From positions 1,400,501 to 1,464,500 of the forward strand of contig NZ_CP120742.1 in NCBI RefSeq assembly GCF_029581275.1: DNA of 64,000 nt, given 5' to 3'. Origin of the DNA: Micromonospora sp. WMMD1155 (GTDB lineage Bacteria > Actinomycetota > Actinomycetes > Mycobacteriales > Micromonosporaceae). The notes under the pieces are model-generated. The model searched no databases. It was not told where the DNA came from and worked only from the letters and a program-made list of their open reading frames with translations. Positions 8,500-17,198 of this stretch are shown here, one piece after another. Within the stretch, counting starts at the first letter, position 1. Every line of letters begins with the position of its first letter. A program made the position numbers and the translations under genes.

Positions 8500-10077
8500 A
8501 TGGACGGGCAACGCGACGAGCACGACGACGCCGACGACCGGGACGACCCGGCGACCGGCGGCGGCCCGCCGCGCCCGAACGGCAGGTGGGTCGCGCTGGC
8601 CGGGCCGCTGCGCCGCATCGGGCTGATCGGCGCGGTCCTCGCCATCGCACTGGTCGGGGCGGCGCTCGGGGTGCTGGCCGGCGGTCGGGTGGACACCGAC
8701 ATCGGCCCGTTCCGGGCCAACCTCAGTATCTCCCCCGCCCGGGACGGCGGCACCACCGTCGACATCCCACCGCTCGGTGCGCTGCTGCTCGACAGCCACG
8801 ACGGGCCGACCCACCTCACCGTCCGGCTCGGCGCACTCGACCAGGGCCGCACCGAGGCACTGCTCGACGACCCGGCCAGCATCAGCCGGGCGAGCCAGAG
8901 CGCGGTGGAGGACGTCCGCTCCGGCGTCATGCGACTCGGTCTGCGGACCCTCGGCGCGTCGGTGCTGGTCACCCTGATCCTGGCCGGGTTGATCTTCCGG
9001 AACTCGCGGCGGACGGCCTGGGCGGGTGGTTTGGCGCTGCTGTTCACCGCCGGCAGCCTCGGCACGGCGGCGGCCACCCTGCGCCCCCAGGCGATCGAGG
9101 AACCACGCTACGAAGGGCTGCTGGTCAACGCGCCGGCCATCGTCGGTGACGCCCGCCGGATCGCCAACGACTACACCAAGTACGCCGAGCAGTTGCAACG
9201 CCTGGTCGGCAACGTCAGCCAGCTCTACACCACCGTCTCGGCACTCCCGGTGTACGAGCCGGCCCCGGGCACCACCCGGGTCCTGCACGTCTCCGACATG
9301 CACCTCAACCCGACCGGCTGGCAGCTGATCCGCACCGTCGTCGAGCAGTTCGGCATCGACGTGGTGATCGACACCGGCGACATCACCGACTGGGGCAGCG
9401 AGCCGGAGGCGTCCTTCGTCGGTTCGATCAGCCTGCTCAAGAAGCCGTACGTCTTCATCCGGGGCAATCACGACTCGGACAAGACCGCCGCCGCGGTGGC
9501 CCGACAGTCGAACGCGATCGTGTTGGACAACTCCACCACGACAGTCGCCGGTCTGACCATCGCCGGCATCGGCGACCCGCGTTTCACCCCGGACAAGAAC
9601 ACCTCCCCGGCCGGCAGCGGGCTGACCCCGCAGGTGGCCGACCAGGTGGCGGGGGCCGGCGTCGATCTCGCCGCGACCGTCCGCGCCTCACCGCGACCGG
9701 TCGACATCGCGCTCGTGCACGACCCGGCATCGGCCGGGCCGCTGGCCGGCACCTGCCCGCTGGTGCTGGCCGGGCACACCCACTCCCGGCAGGTCTCCAA
9801 GCTGCCGCAGGCGCCGGGGCAGCAGCCCACCACGCTGATGGTGGAGGGCTCGACCGGCGGTGCCGGGCTGCGGGGCCTGGAGGGCGAGAAGCCCACCCCA
9901 CTGTCGATGAGCGTGCTCTACTTCGACCAGCAGAAGATGCTGCAGGCGTACGACACCATCACCGTCGGCGGCACCGGCCAGGCCCAGGTCAACCTCGAAC
10001 GACGCCTGGTGGAGAACCCGACCGCCGGAGCGCCCCCCTCGGGCACCCCGACACCGACACCGACACCGACGAGCTGA
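8500..10077 (+). CDS. Membrane-anchored metallophosphoesterase
   Basis: About 525 residues from ATG 8500. An acidic N-terminus is followed by one hydrophobic segment near residue 40 and two more near 160-200, so the protein is membrane-held with a large first loop. The calcineurin-like phosphoesterase domain (about 265-490) has all five metal-binding motifs: VSDMHLN, TGDITDWG, RGNHDSD, LVHDP and GHTHSR. The C-terminus ends in a Thr-Pro repeat coded by acaccg-type repeats, typical of exposed cell-wall-spanning tails. This suggests the active site faces outward, but topology is inferred. Substrate unknown. It follows the sugar dehydrogenase by 61 bases and could share its transcript. A start further upstream in the frame would overlap the preceding gene and is less likely. 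Confidence 0.87.
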   Translation: MDGQRDEHDDADDRDDPATGGGPPRPNGRWVALAGPLRRIGLIGAVLAIALVGAALGVLAGGRVDTDIGPFRANLSISPARDGGTTVDIPPLGALLLDSHDGPTHLTVRLGALDQGRTEALLDDPASISRASQSAVEDVRSGVMRLGLRTLGASVLVTLILAGLIFRNSRRTAWAGGLALLFTAGSLGTAAATLRPQAIEEPRYEGLLVNAPAIVGDARRIANDYTKYAEQLQRLVGNVSQLYTTVSALPVYEPAPGTTRVLHVSDMHLNPTGWQLIRTVVEQFGIDVVIDTGDITDWGSEPEASFVGSISLLKKPYVFIRGNHDSDKTAAAVARQSNAIVLDNSTTTVAGLTIAGIGDPRFTPDKNTSPAGSGLTPQVADQVAGAGVDLAATVRASPRPVDIALVHDPASAGPLAGTCPLVLAGHTHSRQVSKLPQAPGQQPTTLMVEGSTGGAGLRGLEGEKPTPLSMSVLYFDQQKMLQAYDTITVGGTGQAQVNLERRLVENPTAGAPPSGTPTPTPTPTS

Positions 10078-10088
10078 GGGCGTGCCGG

Positions 10089-12446
10089 TCAGCGCAGGGC
10101 GATGGCGGCCAGCGCCGCGTTGACGATGCTGCCGGGCAGCAGGTCGTGCACCTCGTACAGCTCCGCGACGGTGCCGGACTGGCCGAACTCGTCCACCCCC
10201 AGCGGCACCGCCGGCGCACCCACGGCCGACCCGAGCCAGGCCATCGCGTGCGACGCCGCATCGTGCACGGTCACCACCGGCACCCGGTCGGCGAACGCGG
10301 ACCGCAGCGCGCCCGGCACACTCGGCACCGTGGCCGTCCGCACACCCTGTCGGAGGGTGCGCTGCCACGCCCGGTATAGCCGGTCCAGCGACGTCACGTC
10401 CACCACGTGCGCGGCGACGCCCTCCTCGGCCAACTCCGCCGCGGCGGCCAGCACCTCGGGCAGCACTGCGCCGGAGGCGGCCAGTTGCACCACCGGCGCG
10501 TCGACCAGGTGCGGGTACGCCTGGTGCGCGTCGACCAACCGGTACGCCCCGGCGACCACCTGCCGACGCAGGACCGCGTCACCGAGCCGGGCCCGGGCCG
10601 CCTCGAACGGCGCCTGGTCCAGCGGGCGGGTGCTCAGCCGGAAGTAGTACGCCCCGTCCTCGGTCGGTGCCGCCGTCGCGGCCGGGCTGGAACCGCCGGC
10701 GATCTGGCCCAGCGCGTCGCAGAGCAACCAGTCGAGGCTGCCCGCGTACGCCGGTTCGAGGAAGGTCACCCCGGGCAACTCCAGGCCGACCGACGCGGTG
10801 ATCGTGGACTGGTGGGCGCCGCCCTCGGGGGCCAGCGTGATGCCGGACGGGGTGCCCGCCACCACGAACCGGGAGCCGGAGTACGTGCCGTACAGGAACG
10901 CGTCGAGGCCACGCAACACGAACGGGTCGTAGACCGTTCCCACCGGCAGCAGCGGCTGCCCGGACAGGTCCCACGACAGGCCGAGCTGACCCAGCAGCAG
11001 GAACAGGTTCATCTCCGAGATACCCAGCTCGATGTGCTGCCCGGCGGGGCTCTCCGTCCAACGCAGCATCCGGTCCTCGGTCCAGGAACGCTGCTCGGTG
11101 GGGGCGAACACCCCGGTCTTGTTGATGAACCCGGCGAGGTTGGTGGAGGTGGCCACGTCCGGGGCGGTGGTGACCAGGTAACGACCCACCTCCCGGTCCC
11201 GGGCCAGGTCCACCAGCACCCGACCGAAGACCTCCTGCGTGGAGATCGGCTTGTTGGCGCGTACTCCCGTGCTCTCCGGGACGATGACCCCCAACGCGCG
11301 CTCGCGCGGCGCGCGGGACAGCGCCTCCCGGCGGGCGCCGGCCCGGATCCCGGCCGGTGACGCCGGGTCGAGGCGGTCCCACTCGGTGTCGGCGGTGAGT
11401 CCCTGCGCGGCCCGCAGCGTGTCCACCTGCTCGGTGCTGAGCAACGCGGAGTGGTTGCGGGGGTTGCCGGCGATGGGCAGACCCCAACCCTTCACGGTGT
11501 ACGCGAAGACGACGCTGGGCCGGTCGGTGACCGCGTCGCACTGGGCGTACGCGTCGAGCATCGCCTGCAGGTCGTGCCCGCCCAGGTCGGTGACGAGCGG
11601 GCCGAGGTCCTCGTCGGAAACGTCGGCGATCAGCTCGGCGACCCCGGCCGGCGCCCCGTCCAGGAACTGCTTGCGCAGGGCGGGACCGGCCAACCCGAAC
11701 AGCGACTGGTACTGCTCGTTGGGCATCGCGTCGATCCAGTCGCGCAGCGCCTCGCCACCCGGCCGGGCGTACGCCTCGGCGAGCTTACGGCCGTACTTGA
11801 CCTCCACGACGTGCCAGCCGGCCGCCTCGAACTGACCGCGCCACTGGTTGATCCGGATGCCCGGGACCACCCGGTCCAGCGACTGACGGTTGAAGTCGAC
11901 GAGCCACATGACGTTGCCCAGCCCGGTGGTGGCCGGGTCGGCGACCGCCTCCCAGATGTTGCCCTCGTCCAGCTCGGCGTCCCCGATGAGCGCCACGAAC
12001 CGGGAGTGCGGGCGGGCACCGAAGTGCGCGTCGACGTACCGCCGGGTGGCGGCGGCGAAGAGCGGCGCCGCCGCCCCGAGCCCCACCGAGCCGGTCGAGA
12101 AGTCCACCTCGTCCGGGTCCTTGGTGCGCGACGGGTACGACTGGAGGCCGCCCCAGGCCCGCAGCCGGGGCAGGTAGGACCGGTCCAGGTTGCCGAGCAG
12201 GTACTGGATGGCGTGGAACACCGGGGACGCGTGCGGCTTCACGGCGACCCGGTCCTCGGCGTCGAGGTGCGCGAACCAGAGCGCGGTCATCGCCGTCACC
12301 AGGGAGGCGCTGGACGCCTGGTGGCCGCCGACCTTCACACCGTCACCGGTGGCCCGGTCGTGGTTGGCGGCGTCCACGATCCGGGTGGCGAGCCAGAGCA
12401 CCCGCCGCTGGATCTCGTCGAGGACATCGAGGTCGTGCTGGGTCAC
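10089..12446 (-). CDS. Thiamine-diphosphate E1 enzyme, AceE/transketolase-like
   Basis: A 785-residue TPP enzyme. It resembles homodimeric pyruvate dehydrogenase E1 (AceE) in layout: GVKVGGHQASSASLVTAMTA near residue 40, a phosphate-binding region VGLGAAAPLF, and the TPP/Mg motif IGDAELDEGN about 30 residues before VDFNRQSLD. A transketolase-like pyrimidine domain contains the catalytic Glu region ELGISEMNLFLLLGQLGLS, and a C-terminal transketolase domain follows. It is shorter than canonical AceE (about 890-920 residues), and no E2 or E3 gene is adjacent, so its substrate is uncertain. The GTG at 12446 is chosen for a GGAG five bases upstream; the frame is open further upstream but is Arg/Pro-rich there. 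It is convergent with the phosphoesterase gene, with 11 bases between stops. Confidence 0.85.
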   Translation of the reverse strand: MTQHDLDVLDEIQRRVLWLATRIVDAANHDRATGDGVKVGGHQASSASLVTAMTALWFAHLDAEDRVAVKPHASPVFHAIQYLLGNLDRSYLPRLRAWGGLQSYPSRTKDPDEVDFSTGSVGLGAAAPLFAAATRRYVDAHFGARPHSRFVALIGDAELDEGNIWEAVADPATTGLGNVMWLVDFNRQSLDRVVPGIRINQWRGQFEAAGWHVVEVKYGRKLAEAYARPGGEALRDWIDAMPNEQYQSLFGLAGPALRKQFLDGAPAGVAELIADVSDEDLGPLVTDLGGHDLQAMLDAYAQCDAVTDRPSVVFAYTVKGWGLPIAGNPRNHSALLSTEQVDTLRAAQGLTADTEWDRLDPASPAGIRAGARREALSRAPRERALGVIVPESTGVRANKPISTQEVFGRVLVDLARDREVGRYLVTTAPDVATSTNLAGFINKTGVFAPTEQRSWTEDRMLRWTESPAGQHIELGISEMNLFLLLGQLGLSWDLSGQPLLPVGTVYDPFVLRGLDAFLYGTYSGSRFVVAGTPSGITLAPEGGAHQSTITASVGLELPGVTFLEPAYAGSLDWLLCDALGQIAGGSSPAATAAPTEDGAYYFRLSTRPLDQAPFEAARARLGDAVLRRQVVAGAYRLVDAHQAYPHLVDAPVVQLAASGAVLPEVLAAAAELAEEGVAAHVVDVTSLDRLYRAWQRTLRQGVRTATVPSVPGALRSAFADRVPVVTVHDAASHAMAWLGSAVGAPAVPLGVDEFGQSGTVAELYEVHDLLPGSIVNAALAAIALR

Positions 12447-12527
12447 GGTGGCTCCATTCGGGCGTCCGCGTTGACGCCCTCGACGAGGGGTGCGGGGTGG
12501 CCGCGTGGTCGACGGGGGGGTGACGGA

Positions 12528-12556
12528 AGGCCGCCGCCGGGTCACGGCGGCGGCCT
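12528..12556. terminator. G+C-rich hairpin downstream of gatB
   Basis: A 12-base perfect stem (aggccgccgccg / cggcggcggcct) with a 5-base loop, 16 bases after the gatB stop. No T tail follows, which is usual for terminators in this group. Confidence 0.6.
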
Positions 12557-12572
12557 GCTCCTGATCGGTCTA

Positions 12573-14072
12573 TCAGCCCTGGACGCCGAGGCGCTCCAGG
12601 ATCAGCGTGCGGACGGCGGCGGCGTCGGCCTGGCCCCGGGTGGTCTTCATGACGGCCCCGACCAGCGCGCCGGCCGCGGCGACCTTGCCACTGCGGATCT
12701 TGTCGGCGATGCCGGGGTTCGCGGCGATCGCCTCGTCCACGGCGGCGGTCAACGCACCGGTGTCCGAGACGACCTCCAGGCCCCGGTTGGTCATGATCTC
12801 GGTGGGCGAGCCCTCACCGTCGACCACGCCCTCCAGCACCGTACGGGCCATTTTGTCGTTGAGCTTGCCGGCGTCGACCAGCCCCTGCAGCTCGGCGACC
12901 TGGGCGGGGGTGGCACCGACCTCGGCCAGCTCCACGCTGCTCTCGTTGGCCCGGCGGGACAGCTCACCCAGCCACCACTTGCGGGCCGCCGCCGGGGTGG
13001 TGCCGGCCGCGACCGTGGCCTCGATCAGCTCGACCGCGCCCGCGTTCAACACCGACTGCATGTCCAGGTCGGAGAGGCCCCACTGCTCCTGAAGCCGACG
13101 CCGGTGAACCCGGGGCAGCTCAGGCAGGGCCGCCTTCAGCTCGGCGACCCACGCCGGGTCCGGAGCGATCGGCACCAGATCCGGCTCCGGGAAGTACCGG
13201 TAGTCGGTGGCCGTCTCCTTCGAGCGACCCGGGGTGGTGTCGCCGGTGTCCTCGTGGAAGTGCCGGGTCTCCTGGGTGATCCGGCCACCCGCGTCGAGCA
13301 CCGACGCCTGCCGCAGCATCTCCGAGCGGACCGCCCGCTCCACCGAGCGCAGCGAGTTGACGTTCTTCGTCTCGGTGCGGGTGCCCCACTCCGCGCCCGG
13401 CAGGTTGAGCGAGGTGTTCACGTCGCAGCGCAACGAACCCTCCTCCATCCGCACGTCCGAGACGCCGAGGGTGCGGATCACGTCCCGCAGCTCGGCGACG
13501 TACGCCCGCGCCACCTCGGGGGCGAGCGCGCCGGTGCCGGTGATCGGCTTGGTGACGATCTCGACCAGCGGAATGCCGGCCCGGTTGTAGTCGACCAGCG
13601 ACTCGGTCGCGCCGTGGATGCGGCCGGTGGCACCACCGACGTGCAGCGTCTTGCCGGTGTCCTCCTCCAGGTGCACCCGCTCGATCTCGATCCGCACCGT
13701 CTCGCCGCCCACCTCGACGTCCAGGTAACCGTCGACGCAGATCGGCTCGTCGTACTGGCTGATCTGGAAGTTCTTCGGCATGTCCGGGTAGAAGTAGTTC
13801 TTCCGGGCGAACCGGCACCACTCGGCGATCGAGCAGTTCAACGCCAGACCGATCCGGATGATCGCCTCGATCGCCGCCTTGTTGGCCACCGGCAACGACC
13901 CGGGCAGGCCCAGACACACCGGGCAGACCCGGGTGTTCGGCTCGCCACCGAAATCGGTCGGGCAGCCGCACCACATCTTGGTCTTCGTGCCCAGCTCGAC
14001 GTGGGTCTCCAGGCCGATCACCGGTTCGTAGCGCGCGACGACCTCGTCGTACGCGGGCAGTGTCGTGGTCAT
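12573..14072 (-). CDS. gatB: Aspartyl/glutamyl-tRNA(Asn/Gln) amidotransferase subunit B
   Basis: A 499-residue protein with the usual GatB length. It starts with the diagnostic [18 protein letters not shown] and continues [15 protein letters not shown], which carries the cysteine zinc site. Other core motifs are [19 protein letters not shown] and EDTGKTLH. The C-terminal YqeY-like tail (residues about 350-499) binds tRNA. GatB carries the kinase and transamidation centre of the GatCAB complex, which converts Glu-tRNA(Gln) or Asp-tRNA(Asn) to the amidated form using ammonia from GatA. gatB is about 1.1 kb from gatA here, separated by two small membrane-protein genes on the other strand, so it is a separate transcript from gatCA. 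Confidence 0.97.
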   Translation of the reverse strand: MTTTLPAYDEVVARYEPVIGLETHVELGTKTKMWCGCPTDFGGEPNTRVCPVCLGLPGSLPVANKAAIEAIIRIGLALNCSIAEWCRFARKNYFYPDMPKNFQISQYDEPICVDGYLDVEVGGETVRIEIERVHLEEDTGKTLHVGGATGRIHGATESLVDYNRAGIPLVEIVTKPITGTGALAPEVARAYVAELRDVIRTLGVSDVRMEEGSLRCDVNTSLNLPGAEWGTRTETKNVNSLRSVERAVRSEMLRQASVLDAGGRITQETRHFHEDTGDTTPGRSKETATDYRYFPEPDLVPIAPDPAWVAELKAALPELPRVHRRRLQEQWGLSDLDMQSVLNAGAVELIEATVAAGTTPAAARKWWLGELSRRANESSVELAEVGATPAQVAELQGLVDAGKLNDKMARTVLEGVVDGEGSPTEIMTNRGLEVVSDTGALTAAVDEAIAANPGIADKIRSGKVAAAGALVGAVMKTTRGQADAAAVRTLILERLGVQG

Positions 14073-14212
14073 GAGACGCTCCAGGCGCGATCCGGACAGA
14101 ACCTGTCCAGCCTAATGGGGTTGCCCGATCAATCCTCGGCCGGGTTTCCCGACCCACCGGCAACCCCCGCGAGCCAGGTGTGTTCGCAGCGTCACTCGGG
14201 TACCTGTCGACC

Positions 14213-14485
14213 ATGACGAATACGGGGAATGATCGATCCTTTGGACCGGACAGGCCGGGACGACGGTACAACACGAAGCAGGTCGTGCTGGTCGTGCTGG
14301 TCGCGTGGGTGATGGCGGCCGTGCTCACCCTCATCGGCTGGTCTGCCGCCGGTGGCGAGCGGCAGCCGGAGGACCTCCGGCTACTGGTGGTCCTGCTCAT
14401 CATTCCGGGCCTGATCGGGCTGGCCACCGCGTGGGGGATGGGACGGTGGACGGCGTCACGCCGGCGAGACCGGACGGGATCGTGA
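14213..14485 (+). CDS. Small membrane protein, 90 residues
   Basis: Reads from ATG 14213 (MTNTGNDRSF...). Two clear hydrophobic helices are present: VVLVVLVAWVMAAVLTLIGW (about residues 24-43) and LLVVLLIIPGLIGLATAW (about 56-74). The N-terminus is polar and the tail is basic. I do not recognise a family. The stop overlaps the next start as GTGA, so the two membrane proteins are probably translated together and may interact. An ATG/TTG further upstream exists in the frame, but the segment before 14213 looks like promoter/leader sequence. Confidence 0.7.
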   Translation: MTNTGNDRSFGPDRPGRRYNTKQVVLVVLVAWVMAAVLTLIGWSAAGGERQPEDLRLLVVLLIIPGLIGLATAWGMGRWTASRRRDRTGS

Positions 14486-15126
14486 CCCCGTCGGCGGCTG
14501 AGCCGCCGGTTCAGACCGATCGGGTCATCGGTCCGACATCCGGCCCGCCGGCTCAGCACCCCGCTTCGGCCTCAACCCCACCCACCCGTGGACGTGGGCC
14601 GACCTCACTGCGGCAGTCGGTCGGCCGCCGCTCATGGCGGAGCGCGGCACTGGTCGCCGCGGGGCTGGTGGTGGGGCTCCCGACGCTGACGGTGGTGGTG
14701 TTCGTCCTGGACGGGCGAGAGACCTCGCCGCGCGGCGTACTCACGATCTTCACGCTCTCAATCTTCTTCGCGGCGGTCGGCGCGGCGGTGGCGCTGCTGG
14801 CCGGGCACCGGCTACCCGGCCCTCCGGCCGCCGGGACCCCCGATCCGGCGGTTCGCCAGGCCCTGCGCGCCGGGCACACCGACGACCCGCGCGTCGACGC
14901 CCTCGCCCGCCGGGAGGCAGAACGCCGCAGGGGTGGGCGCTGGGTGCTCTGGATTCTCGGCGCCGGCGTGCTGCTCGAGGCACTGCTGGTCGTCGGCGCA
15001 TCCCACCTCTCGACCCGGGTGATCGCGGTGGCGCTCGGCGCCCTCTGGGCGACCCAGGGGTGGATGCGCTGGCGTGGTCTGCGGGAGGCCCGCCGCTACC
15101 TCGCCGGGCCGCCGAGCCAGCCCTGA
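14482..15126 (+). CDS. Membrane protein, 214 residues, coupled to upstream gene
   Basis: Starts at GTG 14482, whose last bases form the stop of the preceding gene (GTGA). The N-terminal 60 residues are Pro/Ser/Thr-rich and polar. Two helices follow (ALVAAGLVVGLPTLTVVVFV and IFTLSIFFAAVGAAVALLAG). Next comes a charged loop with DDPRVDALARREAERRRGGR, then a second pair of helices (WVLWILGAGVLLEALLVVGA, VIAVALGALWATQGWMRW) and a short basic tail. Four membrane spans in total. No enzymatic motif is visible and I do not recognise the family. Placement between gatB and gatA on the opposite strand seems incidental. Confidence 0.75.
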   Translation: MTPSAAEPPVQTDRVIGPTSGPPAQHPASASTPPTRGRGPTSLRQSVGRRSWRSAALVAAGLVVGLPTLTVVVFVLDGRETSPRGVLTIFTLSIFFAAVGAAVALLAGHRLPGPPAAGTPDPAVRQALRAGHTDDPRVDALARREAERRRGGRWVLWILGAGVLLEALLVVGASHLSTRVIAVALGALWATQGWMRWRGLREARRYLAGPPSQP

Positions 15127-15153
15127 ACGACGCCCGACCCGTCCAGACGCGCG

Positions 15154-15187
15154 ATCGGCGCCGAGGGACATGTCCCTCGGCGCCGAT
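15154..15187. terminator. 34-base perfect palindrome between convergent genes
   Basis: atcggcgccgagggaca is followed at once by its exact reverse complement, giving a 34-base uninterrupted palindrome. It sits between the stop of the membrane-protein gene (15126) and the stop of gatA (15203), so it can end transcription from both sides. Confidence 0.75.
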
Positions 15188-15202
15188 ACGGTGACATCCG
15201 TT

Positions 15203-16678
15203 CTACAGCGTCGGAGGGGTGAACGTGCCGATGGCGGACTCCAACGCGGCGGCGACCCGGTACATCCGGTCGTCGGCCATCGTCGGGGCCATCACCTGCA
15301 GACCGACGGGCAACCCCTCGGAGAGCCCGCACGGCACCGAGATGCCCGGCCCGCCGTAGAGGTTGGTCGGGATCGTGTACAGGTCGGCCAGGTACATCTG
15401 GTACGGGTCGGCGGTCCGCGCACCGATCGGGAAGGCCACCGACGGGGTGGTCGGCGAGATCAGCGCGTCGACCTGCTCGAACGCGGCGTTGAAGTCCCGC
15501 GTGATGAGCGTCCGGACCTTCTGCGCCTGGCCGTAGTACGCGTCGTAGTAACCCGACGACAACGCGTACGTGCCGATCATGATGCGGCGCTTGACCTCCG
15601 GACCGAAGCCGGCCTCGCGGGTCAGCGACATGACCTCCTCCAGCGACCGGTTGCCGTCGTCGCCGACCCGCAGGCCGAACCGGACGCCGTCGAACCGGGC
15701 CAGGTTGGAGGAGCACTCGCTCGGGGCGATCAGGTAGTACGCCGGCAGCGCGTACGCGAACGTCGGGCAGGACACCTCGACGATCTCCGCGCCCATCTTC
15801 GCGAGCGCGTCCACGGACTCGCGGAACGCGGTCATCACGCCCGGCTCGGCGCCCTCGCCGACGAACTCGCTGACGATGCCGAGGCGTACGCCGGTCAGGT
15901 CGCCGGTCGCGCCGAGCTTCGCCGCCGCCACCACGTCCGGGATCGGCTGCGGGATCGAGGTGGAGTCGCGCGGGTCGTGGCCGCCGATGACCTGGTGCAG
16001 CAGAGCCGCGTCGAGCACGTTGCGGGCGCACGGTCCGGGAGTGTCCAGCGACGAGGAGAACGCGACCAGTCCGTAGCGGGAGGTGCCGCCGTAGGTGGGT
16101 TTCGCACCGACCGTGCCGGTGACCGCGCCGGGCTGGCGGATCGAGCCGCCGGTGTCCGAGCCGATCGCCAGCGGCGCCTCGTACGCGGCCAGGGCGGCGG
16201 AACTGCCACCACCCGAGCCGCCCGGGATCCGGGTCAGGTCCCACGGGTTGTGCGTCGGGCCGTACGCCGAATATTCGGTGGAGGAGCCCATGGCGAACTC
16301 GTCCATGTTGGTCTTGCCGAGCATCACCGTGCCGGCGTCGCGCAGGCGCTGCACGATCGTCGCGTCGTACGGCGGGCGCCAACCCTCCAGGATCTTCGAA
16401 CCCACCGTGGTCGGGATGCCTCGGGTAGCGAGCACGTCCTTCACGGCCACCGGCACTCCCGCGAGCGGGCCCAACTCCTCACCGGCGGCCCGGCGCTCGT
16501 CCACCGCGCGAGCCGCGGCGAGCGCGCCGTCGGTGTCGACGTGCAGGAACGCGTGCACCCGGTCGTCGACGGCGGCGATCCGGTCCAGGTGGGCCTGGGT
16601 CACCTCGACGGCGGAGGTCTCGCCCCCGGCGACCAGGGACGCGATCTCCGTCGCGGTCATCTTGATCAAATCGCTCAT
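15203..16678 (-). CDS. gatA: Aspartyl/glutamyl-tRNA(Asn/Gln) amidotransferase subunit A
   Basis: A 491-residue amidase-signature protein of normal GatA length. The Ser-cisSer-Lys triad regions are visible: Lys in [11 protein letters not shown], and the Gly/Ser-rich signature [19 protein letters not shown] followed by [13 protein letters not shown]. GatA releases ammonia from glutamine and channels it to GatB for tRNA transamidation. The ATG at 16678 overlaps the stop of a 27-codon ORF, which itself overlaps the gatC stop. GatC, the linker and GatA therefore appear translationally coupled. A start further upstream in the frame would add Arg-rich sequence absent from the family. A GGAG lies about 10 bases before the ATG. 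Confidence 0.97.
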   Translation of the reverse strand: MSDLIKMTATEIASLVAGGETSAVEVTQAHLDRIAAVDDRVHAFLHVDTDGALAAARAVDERRAAGEELGPLAGVPVAVKDVLATRGIPTTVGSKILEGWRPPYDATIVQRLRDAGTVMLGKTNMDEFAMGSSTEYSAYGPTHNPWDLTRIPGGSGGGSSAALAAYEAPLAIGSDTGGSIRQPGAVTGTVGAKPTYGGTSRYGLVAFSSSLDTPGPCARNVLDAALLHQVIGGHDPRDSTSIPQPIPDVVAAAKLGATGDLTGVRLGIVSEFVGEGAEPGVMTAFRESVDALAKMGAEIVEVSCPTFAYALPAYYLIAPSECSSNLARFDGVRFGLRVGDDGNRSLEEVMSLTREAGFGPEVKRRIMIGTYALSSGYYDAYYGQAQKVRTLITRDFNAAFEQVDALISPTTPSVAFPIGARTADPYQMYLADLYTIPTNLYGGPGISVPCGLSEGLPVGLQVMAPTMADDRMYRVAAALESAIGTFTPPTL

Positions 16679-16758
16679 GCCGTCACTCCGCTCCGCTCCG
16701 CGACGCCATGAGGCACCACGGCGCTGCACCGACGATTCGCTCGCTGCCGCTCGCTCAT
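16675..16758 (-). CDS. 27-codon ORF linking gatC and gatA (possible coupling leader)
   Basis: The ATG at 16758 overlaps the gatC stop (ATGA), and its TGA overlaps the gatA ATG, so the ORF fills the gap exactly. It reads [19 protein letters not shown] then AERSGVTA. The DNA is made of repeated GAGCG/AGCGA-type words, so the peptide itself may have no function and the ORF may simply carry ribosomes from gatC to gatA. It could also be chance: the gap sequence may be a copy of a dispersed GAGCG-rich intergenic motif. No homologue is recognised. Confidence 0.35.
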   Translation of the reverse strand: MSERQRANRRCSAVVPHGVAERSGVTA

Positions 16759-17060
16759 GAGGCCACGTCCTCGCTCAGGATCCGCGGTACGCGGAACCGC
16801 TGGTCCTCGGCATCGGGTGCGCCCGAGAGCGCCTCCTGCGGGGTCAGGCACGGCGTGACGACGTCCTCGCGGAAGACGTTGGTCAGCGGCACCGAGTGCG
16901 AGGTCGGCGGGATGTCCGCGGCGGCGACCTCGCCGACCTGGGCGACCGCCTGGAGGATCACGTCGAGCTGGCCGGCGAACGTGTCCAGCTCCTCCTCGGT
17001 GACGGCGAGCCGCGACAGGCGCGCCAGGTGCGCGACCTCCTCGCGGGAGATGGCGGCCAT
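16755..17060 (-). CDS. gatC: Aspartyl/glutamyl-tRNA(Asn/Gln) amidotransferase subunit C
   Basis: A 101-residue protein, the normal GatC size. The N-terminal [20 protein letters not shown] is the conserved helical hairpin of GatC, and the C-terminal [12 protein letters not shown] and [12 protein letters not shown] segments are the belt that wraps between GatA and GatB. GatC stabilises the GatA-GatB interface. It is the first gene of the gatCA unit. The region upstream (17061-17198) separates it from the co-directional GGDEF-EAL gene and probably holds its own promoter. Confidence 0.96.
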   Translation of the reverse strand: MAAISREEVAHLARLSRLAVTEEELDTFAGQLDVILQAVAQVGEVAAADIPPTSHSVPLTNVFREDVVTPCLTPQEALSGAPDAEDQRFRVPRILSEDVAS

Positions 17061-17198
17061 CCGTGCCCCCTTCTGATGTCCTGCTGGTCGGGCGGTGTGC
17101 CTGCCGCGCGGCGGGTGGAGCGTGACGCGCGGTGACCGGAGCGAGTCTATTGTTCCGCTCCGGTGCCGCGTTCCCGACTCCCCCTCCCGGCACCCGGG

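Noticed and set aside
11451..14216. A long plus-strand frame opposite the E1 enzyme and gatB
   Set aside because: It spans the antisense of two unrelated conserved genes and the gap between them; composition is typical of a G+C-rich shadow.
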